A model generated the notes under the pieces. That model worked only from the letters and a program-made list of their open reading frames with translations. It was not told the DNA's origin and did no database searches. From Erodium maritimum (taxonomy: Eukaryota; Streptophyta; Magnoliopsida; Geraniales; Geraniaceae), in NCBI GenBank assembly GCA_963921825.1, contig OY997593.1:70674513-70738512 (forward strand): a stretch of 64,000 bases of DNA, read 5' to 3'. Positions within the stretch are counted from its first letter, which is position 1. Each line of letters begins with the position of its first letter. Made by a program: the position numbers and the translations under genes. Shown here piece after piece: positions 56,087 to 64,000 of this stretch.

Positions 56087-59000
56087 ATGGAGAAATTGCG
56101 ATTACTCGGCAAAAAATCAAAACAAGTATGCAATTCAGGTTGGTTCTTCCTGAGACACTCTTACCGTCACCTCCTTCTCCACACCAACCCTTTCCTCCTA
56201 CATGTTTGTTACTTCTTCTTCGTCTCGACTCTGGGCTTCTTCGCTCTCATCTCCTTCGAAACCAGAACCGCCGGTTCCTACAACCCTTCAACCCTCGACA
56301 TGTTCTTCACCTCCGTGTCGGCGACGACGGTCTCGAGCATGTCCACCGTCGAAATGGAGGTTTTCTCCAACACCCAGCTCGTTATCCTCACCATCCTCAT
56401 GTTCATCGGCGGCGAGGTCTTCACTTCAATGGTGGGTCTCCATTTAAGAGCCTCCAAGCTACAGATTCGTCTGAAGACGGACGGCGACAAGGTTTTATCC
56501 ATTGCCGATCCGGAGGTCGAATTGGGCAAGATGGGTCTCGATTCTAATCATCAAAATCGTTTCTTGCCGATCGATCTTGACCACAGTGAAACAGAGACCG
56601 AGTTCTTGAACTGCAGCTCCGCTAGGTTCCTCGGCTTCGTCGTTTTGGGTTACCTCCTGGTGATTCACTTGTTCGGCGTGTCCCTGGTTTGGTTCTACTT
56701 CCTTGTCGTTTCGAGCGCGAGGCGAGTTCTTGAATCCAAGGGCCTGAAAACTTCCACATTCTCTGTTTTCACGACGGTGTCGACCTTCGCGAGCTGCGGG
56801 TTCATTCCCACCAATGAGAGCATGGCCGTTTTCAGACAGAACTCCGGCTTGCTACTGCTTCTCGTCCCGCAGGTTAGATAATCAAATCAACTAAAAGCTT
56901 AAGCTGATAAAACTAATGGTTAAAGATTTAAATTTGTTTCCTGGGTTTGATTGTGAGGGATAAACTCATTTACGGACTTGGATTGAATTGTTTAGGGGAG
57001 AGTATGTTTAAATTAAATAAATAGCCAGCAAGTTAGAGAAATAATCCAAGTAAAAGTACTAAAAGCCCACACTGATAAAATCGATAATTGAAGACCGTAT
57101 TATTTTTCTTTTTTTGAGATAAACGAGGGGTATTATAGATTGTAATCGATGAAAGGCAAATACATCAAACTCCTCCTAACTAGAAGTATTAGGAAAAAAC
57201 AGCTCGTAAATAGAGAACTGCGAGGAAAGTAAATTTGACTCATTGACCGAACCGCTTCACTGAGACGTTCAGAAGGGTGTACTGCGGTAGCGTCCTGAGA
57301 CACCGATATAGCTAATCTGATCTGGAAGCTAGGGTAGAGCGGACCCCTTTCTGGATTGGTACTACGGTGGACTGAATACTCCTCCAGAATGCCAACGTGC
57401 ATCGTCCTCCTTGAAATGATAAGAGTAGGGCTCCTAAACGCGGAATTGCTTGTCCCTAAGAAGGCATCTTGTCGGATCTTGATGGAACCTTCTGAACAAC
57501 TTTCAACTCATTCTGTGAGGCGAGCGTGTTTATAGCCCCCCGCCGCTGCACTTGTTGACTCTCATATTCTTGATGAGCCTTCGGATTCCTCTTCCCCCTC
57601 CTCCCTTACAGGCCTCTTCCGTCCAGCAGATACTGAGGTCCTAGCCTGATAATCTAGGTCGACCTCTAGATGGGTTGCTCTTCCTCCTCGGGGATCTTTT
57701 CCTTCTCTTGGTAGCCACCGAGATATCTCTCATCCCTATTCTCGAGTAGGGGTATGTCCTTGCCCCCTTGGTTGGATTGGTGCTTCCGGGGTGAACCATC
57801 TGATCTGGTGTTCCGAGGAACCTCGTAGGTTATCCCAGTTTGTTCTAGTGATAAGTTTCCCATGTCTTGATCGGGCCAGAGCCGACCGAGGGCCTGCCAG
57901 AGCTCGCAGAGATGGGCCTCTAGTACCCCCTTCCACTAGACATACCGGAAAAAAAGTGGCCAGCACAACTACAACTAAAACAGTGGTTGGGCAGTTTTTC
58001 ATATGAAACATGAAGCATCATACGTACTTGGGACTCTGTGAGTCTGAACCATTGCTGACTCTAGAGGGGAATGTGAATCTCGACACGGACTCGGATCCTT
58101 ATAAAATCACCCCAGCACATCCCGTAGCATCATCATCCACTGCTTATCAGACTCCCAGAGCACTCCCGGTCTGAACCCGACCCCTTTGTTCCAAGCCCCC
58201 ACATGCAGATTCGATATCCTTTCCCAAACCGAGAAGTGAGTAAAAATCATGTCCCTAGGCCTCGTATGTGGCCTAAGGTCAGCGAACAGGACCAACGAGT
58301 TGCAAAACTCTCATGGTTCCCCTGGAAGGACCTTTGCCTTTTCTCGTGCACTCTTGAGAAAAAAACACGACCACCCCTTCCTCCAACGGTATGGCCTTTA
58401 CACTCCGCATATCCCATTTTTCCACCATCCATTCCACTAGGGTCTTCCAAAAGAAAGCCCTCTTAGATAGTACCTTTGCAGCTAAAGTAAAAGAGAAATT
58501 TGGGCCTCGACCTCATACCTTCGATGGGGGAACCACCAACTCTTTGATGCATAAATTACCCATATAGGCTCTCAAAGACCCTAGTCCTGCCTGGTGTGTG
58601 GGTCCCATCCCCCTATGAGCCTCGAATCTCGGGCTCCCACCGGTTTTGGACCTATCCCGAGAGGCCTGTGTGTTGTTGGGGTTCTGGGTCGGGACCCCAT
58701 CTCTGTCCGTGAATGGCCTGGGCTGACCCGACCCTTACCAGTAAACCACGTCCCCTGTCTTAACTGCGGCCCGAGGTGGAGAAACCCAACTCCACGTCCC
58801 GGGTCCCCCTCTTGTAGTTCAGCCCAATGTTTAGGCGGTCTAGGCCTAGAGCTCTAGTCCAGCCCATCTCCTCACATGTGTTGCTTGAAAACCTAGCAGG
58901 TTCCTTACCCTCCTACCGCTTCCATGTCACAGCCGCCGCTTGGCGGGGATGACGGTCACCAACCACCACCCGGTCTTGTACAACTGGGGGCTCCAATAAC

Positions 59001-60115
59001 CTTCATCCGTACATCGTTAGCAGTTCGTTGTCCTCGTCCTCCACCAGTCCGACTCCTCAACTGGATCATCCTCCACCACGACCTTCGCCACCCAATGAAC
59101 TCCTTCCGTATTTACAAGACCTACCAAGAAGGCTAGAGGAGGCGAACTCGCCGGCCACCAGGTACTCTACCGCCCTGGTTCCCGTTCTTTCCCCCTTTGT
59201 TTGTCGAAAACACGATCTCTTGCCCTCCCTGAAACCTATCACCATCGTGCACTGGTGATGCTGAACCAGGGGACCACGATCCATTGTGAAACAACAACGG
59301 TAGAGACCGCGGGCGAGATATACTCACCTTCCGAGTTCCATCCTCGTCGTTCGAAACATGGTGGCTGCCCGTATCCGACTTGCTGATCCTTGTCGCCGCC
59401 TCCATGGGTCGTAAAGCTGAGTCTGTGTTTTTTAGAGAGAAAACCTAGAGAGAGGTTACAAAAAATAATATTCCCAAATCCTAAGCAATTGGAGACCGTA
59501 TTATAGTTGTATATAAAACACGTGTCCTTTTGAGTTTAGATGTGAATTATTTGAAAGAAGTGAGAGAACATATGGAAAAGGGGATAAAACACAAATTAAA
59601 CAAATGGAGAAAATAATTATATATTTTATAGGTAGTGGGATACGAATCTGTGTACACGACAAACTGTTATTTGCTACCATATTTATAAAATCAACTCACC
59701 TACATATACAAACTGATAAATGAAGATCTAACTATATTTTTATATTCTAACAGGTTTTGCTTGGGAACACTTTGTTTCCCACCAGCCTGAGGTTATGCGT
59801 TAGGGTTTTGGGGAGTCTCACGAGGAGGTCAGAGCCGGAGTATTTGCTTAAAAACCCGAGTCGGATCAAGTACTATCACTTGCTATCGAAGAGGCATTCT
59901 CGGCTCTTGTTGGTCACCGTGTTCACGTTCATTGCTGCACAAGCGGTTATGTTCTACGCCATGGATTGGAACTCCGATGCGCTGAGCGGACTCAGCAAGT
60001 ACCAAAAGATCGTGGGCATATTTTTCCAAAGCGTGAACACGAGGCACGCCGGAGAATCGATTGTCGATATCTCCATGATTTCTCGGGCTGTGTTGGTGCT
60101 GTTGGTCGTCATGAT
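56087..60115 (+). CDS. HKT1: HKT1-type sodium transporter, copy 2 (5' part in window)
   Basis: A tandem paralogue of copy 1, same strand. Exon 1 is 56087-56872 (262 codons) and exon 2 59754-60115, with GT-AG junctions and phases identical to copy 1. I chose the ATG at 56087, not the in-frame one at 56057, because MEKLRLLGKKSKQVCNS aligns with the copy 1 start. Pore loops 1-3 are intact: [24 protein letters not shown] and FQSVNTRHAGESIVD. It is therefore also class I by the first-loop Ser. The cytosolic loop near residues 125-165 differs most from copy 1. Intron 1 is 2.9 kb because a 2.4-kb LINE sits in it. Exons 3 and 4 are not found up to 64000; intron 2 is already over 3.9 kb, so they may lie beyond the window or be lost. 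The TATA box present in copy 1 is absent. Confidence 0.93.
57104..59486 (-). mobile_element. LINE with ORF1 only, inside HKT copy 2 intron 1
   Basis: A minus-strand insertion flanked by an 18-bp target duplication with one mismatch: AATTGAAGACCGTATTAT (57086-57103) and AATTGGAGACCGTATTAT (59487-59504). The 5' end at about 59450 reads TAACCTCTCTCTAGGTTTTC on the minus strand, with an ORF1 ATG at 59405 (MEAATRISKSDTGSHHVSND). DUF4283-like sequence follows near 58450-58250. A knuckle region at 57990-57900 includes RGPSLRALAGPRSALARSRH, matching the ORF1 at 46490-46540 (RGSSLKAPADPRSVLEKAKH). The 3' end is CTCGTTTATCTCAAAAAAAG. Both ends are present, yet no endonuclease or RT is encoded. Frame breaks are numerous. 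Antisense to HKT. Confidence 0.85.
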
Positions 60116-61157
60116 GTGAGTTCAATTATACCCTTTATTCTCTCGTCTTTACTAATATCATCTTTTAATTTATTTTTTATATTTATAAGCGCAAATTTAC
60201 TAGGGTCTTATCCTCCTGAGATGGAAAAACAAGACAAAAGGAAGCACGCAAAATAGGGCCTCAACCTCAAGAATAAAACATAACTTAAGAGAACTGATAA
60301 CCAACTCTGAATTGAACTGATAACCAACTCTCAATCGAACTGAAACCTCCCAAAATACGGAGGAAAAGAACAACCAAACAAAACACCACAAGAAACTAAA
60401 GCACGACCCAAACTAAAATAGAACCACAAAATAGTCCAGTCCACCACCAAAGAATCTCGAGCAAGTAATCTCAAACAAGTTGAACCACCTTATCGGCCGA
60501 AGGGATCGTAACCATAGCACGTGTGTAATCAGTATAGGGAGAGGGGCGAGGATCTTGTAATCTCCTAATATAATCAATAAAAAAAACATTCTATTTTATA
60601 TTTTACATTATTTCCTTGAAGTTGTTTGATTTCCCTTAACTTCATACACCTCGTACATTCACATGTCGTAAAAGCATTGAGTTCCTCGTTCAATGTTTTC
60701 CATTTTTTCGTGGCTTTCTACCCTATTAGACTTACTTTTTGGGGTTGGGGATCATTGTGGTTGTGACTAAACAATGACACCTCATTCATCATAGTTGATG
60801 ATAGGGATGTTTGGGAGCTGTATTAACTAGGGATGTTTGGTGATAGTATTGATAGAAGGAAAAAAGTATTTTTCAATATTTTTTAATAATTAAATTTGAA
60901 TTATTTTTAAAATAAATAAAGAATAGTTGTTGGCAAAGCCAACGGCTATTTTTTTCGAAGGTTGTGCAACGTGTCGTCATCTTACTGGAAGGAACCGAGA
61001 TCTTGAACCTCGCGTCTCGGTTCGATTCACAAATCACTCGATGCGATTCCAAAATCAACTTGCGAGATACGCATCAAGATTCTGTCATATTTCACCTATA
61101 TATAGCGTGATTCTGAAATTGAATCCCAAAATCAGAGAATTGGCATCGACCTAGTGT
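60116..61157. other. HKT copy 2 intron 2, left part
   Basis: Starts with the donor GTGAGT. It contains AACTGATAACCAACTCT twice in tandem (about 60293 and 60317) and an A/C-rich retroelement-like portion to about 60430. It also has a doublet of TAGGGATGTTTGG (about 60803 and 60829). No exon resembling copy 1 exon 3 ([13 protein letters not shown]) is seen. Confidence 0.5.
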
Positions 61158-61172
61158 AACATGCACATGCTC

Positions 61173-62921
61173 ACTCATCACTTGGATTCAGGTTTAGTTT
61201 GATGTTGGTGCAAGAAGTAGGCTTAGGTCATACTACTACAGACTTGTTACAATAAGAAATTAACCGAGCAGGTGTCCAAAATGTGGTGATTAGAGACCTT
61301 GGTAACAGATTAGTAGTGGTGTCTATTGAAAACTGAGAGTTAGAGACCAGCTTTGTGGAAACAAGGTGGAGCTGGTTATCCTCTTTGTTGGTGATGGGTC
61401 TCGGTAAGGAGCAGTTGCTACATGAGGAAGGGGTGTTTTGATGGTGTCGAATTCAAGGATTCCCAATTCAATGTTGGAGTGAGGAGAATATTAATAAGGT
61501 GGCTCAAACTGTCGGAACCCTGGTGATGACACATCCCAATTCTTGTTCAGGGTTTGATCTAAGCGAAGCTACCTGCTTGATCAAGTTGGATGTAACCTCA
61601 CCCTCAAATCATGTAATGACAGTAGAGAATGGAGGAAAGAGCTATACCATAGAGATCTTATTTTTGGAAGCAAATTTTGTTCCGGGGATTGGGCACGAAG
61701 CTGTGGGATTGGAGACCATGTCGGAATCAGTGAGTTCTCCAATGTTGGGGAAGAAAGGGACCGGAGGAGGTTATGCAACTAAAAGAAAGGAGACAGGGAA
61801 GGTTTTGAGGGACTTGATTGAGAGTTCAAGTCCCATGGAACCCTCTTCTTCGGCAACAATCTTATGTTCTCAGACGCAGAGAGGGGTTAAGGACGAAGTA
61901 GAGGACTCTAAAAATACTTTATCCGGTTCAGTAATAACAACGGGCCATAAAAAGGGGGTCGAAAACAATTGGGAAGAAAGATTATGGTTAAAGAAATTAG
62001 TTCATTATCTGAAAGTGATAGGGATTTGGTGGAGGAGGCCTATGGACCTGGGTCGGGACAAAAGACTAAAAAAGTAGGATGGAAGCAGGACTCTAAATCA
62101 TGGGAGTATTGCAATGATGTCGGATTTTGATCTAAATTAAAAGGAACCGAGTTACAACAACACTTGGATACGCTAGATGCATAGCTCAATCCTTGGAGTA
62201 GTGATGATGACAGATCCCTCTCGAGAGATGAGGAGGGTGGATCCATTCAGAAGGGAGCTGTCTCAAGGAACCCTCGCTAACTACGAGTGTCACTTTGTTT
62301 CATGGTGCTGGCCATGGCTTAGATGATTATCAACGGCTAGTGGGAGGACTATCCTTTACTCTTCGCCTCCTCCGAAGCCAGGTGGTTTTTTACTCGGTTC
62401 TGGTTGTTTGAATTTTGGTAGCCCCTTACTTGGGAGTCTCTTGGTGATGGCCGGAGGTGAGTCACCAGATTTGAACACCAGGGGTTGAGTAAGAGACAGG
62501 GATCATGTCATGTGGTGTTGGCCAACCGATCTCGTGTCTTGGCACTTGTATGAGGTTGGAGTGTGCACTTGATCTGTTGTCGTGTGTGGTGGTTTCTGGA
62601 TTCTGAAAGACTTTATCCTATGGTAGATGGTCTGCAACCTAGTATTCTATTGGGTAATTATCTAGGGCTTGATCCCGTTTTTGAGGGGTTTTAATTTTAG
62701 TGTTTTAGGGTTTGATGTGGGGCTTGCTGGTCCTATTAAGGCCGGTTAGAATTTTTAATGCTTTGGTTCATACGCCTGATAGGTCTAGTTTCTTTGCTAG
62801 TTTATTTGGCTTGGGTTTTTTGTTTTTTCGTAGTATTTTAAACTTATTGTTTTGATAGGTTCCTTCTTTCATTATCCATCTTGAGAAATAAAGAGTTATA
62901 TAAAACATCGCCGATAAAAAA
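61173..62921 (+). mobile_element. LINE with partial ORF1 inside HKT copy 2 intron 2
   Basis: Flanked by an imperfect 15-bp duplication AACATGCACATGCTC / AACATGCATGTGCTC (61158-61172 and 62922-62936, 13 of 15 identical). The 3' end is AAACATCGCCGATAAAAAAA. A 192-codon frame at 61499-62077 (MAQTVGTLVMTHPNSCSGFD...) is charged and Ser/Lys-rich, like the tail of LINE ORF1; no knuckle or RT is visible. Probably a 5'-truncated or ORF1-only copy. Confidence 0.65.
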
Positions 62922-63122
62922 AACATGCATGTGCTCTTAGACGCAGTCTAGATATTGCATTTCCTAAACAAGATCATATCAAAGTTATTTAAAAATAAAA
63001 TTCTTTAAAAGTTATTGTGCTTATGTATATTTCACGTTTTTTTTTCAAAAGAGATTCTAAATATAATAAATAAAGGTTATTACCGTCCATAAAAGTGATG
63101 TATATATGTATCATTTGAGTTA

Positions 63123-64000
63123 GGGTTAATGTCATCCGACTATCCTAAAAATACTTGGTTTACCTGAGTACCCTAACCAAACTTTGTGACACATCATTAC
63201 CCTAACAAAACATTTTGTGTCAACTTAATACCCGCTGATAGTTTTCCATCCATTTTGGATGGAAAATGGTCATGTGCCTAACACAAGACCCCAATTTTTT
63301 TTTAAATACCCAAAGTACTCATTATTTCTTTAAACCCTAATTAATTGATAAAATGAAATCTGATTTTTAAAAATAAAAATTGATTTTTATAAAATAAAAT
63401 CTGATTTTTAAACATAAAAATTTATTTTTTAAAAAAGATATTGATTTTTTAAAATTAATTTTAATTTTTATAAATTTAAAACTAATTTTTATAAAATAAA
63501 TAAATTAAAATAATTTAAGAAATATGATTTTAAAAATAAAAATTGATTTTTTTTAGAAAAATAAAATAATTAAGAAATTTGATTTTTTATAAAATAAAAT
63601 CTGATTATTAAAAATAAAAATTGATTTTTAAAAATTAATTTTAATTTTTATAAATTTAAAAAGTAATTTTTATTAAATAATCGAATAAAAATAATTTTTG
63701 AAATCTGATTTATAAAAATAAAAATCGATAATGTTTTTAAAAAATAAAAATTAGTTTTAAAAAATATAAAAATTGATTCTTAAAATACTTAAGAAATCTG
63801 ATTTTTATAAAATAAAATTTGATCTTTAAAAATAAAAATTGATTTTTTAAAATTAATTTAAATTTTTATAAATTTGAAAACTATTTTTTTATATAAAATT
63901 AATAAATTAAATTAATTTTTGAAATTCAATGCTATGGGTTTGAAAATTTGACTGTTAGTGAGGGGTATTTTGGACTTTTCATGTGTTTGGATGGAAAATA
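63123..64000. mobile_element. Mutator-like element, cut by the window edge
   Basis: The left terminus starts GGGTTAATGTCATCCGACTA and runs about 150 bp to TTTTCCATCCATTTTGGATG. The complementary phrase GTGTTTGGATGGAAAATA reappears at 63983-64000, so the right terminal repeat has just begun when the window ends. The interior is made of repeated CTGATTTTTAAAAATAAAAA phrases, as in the element at 5403-6278. No transposase. The start is approximate because the outer duplication cannot be tested. Confidence 0.65.

Noticed and set aside
1-64000. A plant biosynthetic gene cluster made of the BAHD and UGT genes
   Set aside because: Only two such genes, 9 kb apart and separated by transposons, with no cyclase or P450. 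Proximity alone is not evidence.

Overview
This is a stretch of eudicot nuclear DNA. It has intron-split plant genes with GT-AG junctions, long AT-rich spacers and a very dense load of nested plant transposons. I cannot name the species from sequence alone. Only four host genes stand out. (1) A BAHD acyltransferase of the vinorine-synthase-like type lies at 3739-5212 (two exons). (2) A UGT85-type UDP-glycosyltransferase lies at 14004-16582 (two exons). (3, 4) Two tandem, same-strand class I HKT sodium transporter genes lie at 40734-44992 (four exons, complete) and from 56087 to beyond the window (exons 1-2 seen). The first two would act on small-molecule acylation and glucosylation; the HKT pair would act in plasma-membrane Na+ retrieval. 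Nothing links the four into one pathway.

Layout. 1-3.55 kb: an ORF1-only LINE split by a solo LTR. 3.7-5.2 kb: the BAHD gene. 5.3-9.0 kb: two miniature LTR elements (TRIMs), one split by a Mutator-like element and one by a LINE. 9-12.8 kb: a decayed endonuclease/RT LINE on the minus strand. 13.2-16.6 kb: a Harbinger MITE, a scrap of a second UGT gene, an inverted-repeat MITE, then the UGT gene with LINE debris and a hairpin in its intron. 17.4-18.4 kb: a Mutator-like element with internal tandem repeats. 19.2-21.8 kb: a solo LTR on the minus strand. 22.0-25.0 kb: a gag-only copia-type element carrying a MITE in one LTR. 26.5 kb: a PIF/Harbinger transposase scrap. 28.3-34.9 kb: a TRIM, a MITE and short LINE-like insertions. 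35.9-39.8 kb: a 3.9-kb solo LTR rich in tandem repeats. 40.7-45.0 kb: the first HKT gene. 45.7-55.7 kb: LINE ORF1 remnants, a Harbinger ORF1 relic and a LINE with ~700-bp 5' repeats. 56.1-64 kb: the second HKT gene, with LINEs in both visible introns, and a Mutator-like terminus cut by the window edge.

The most informative structural result is that the HKT duplication extends well upstream of the genes. Non-coding blocks at about 29.6-30.0 and 33.1-33.3 kb recur in the same order at about 49.8-50.1 and 52.5-52.7 kb. The unit was therefore probably at least 11-15 kb and was later distorted by insertions. Many insertions keep target-site duplications that can be read directly, so their borders are exact and their nesting order can be worked out. 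All similarity statements come from reading by eye; no alignment or database search was run.
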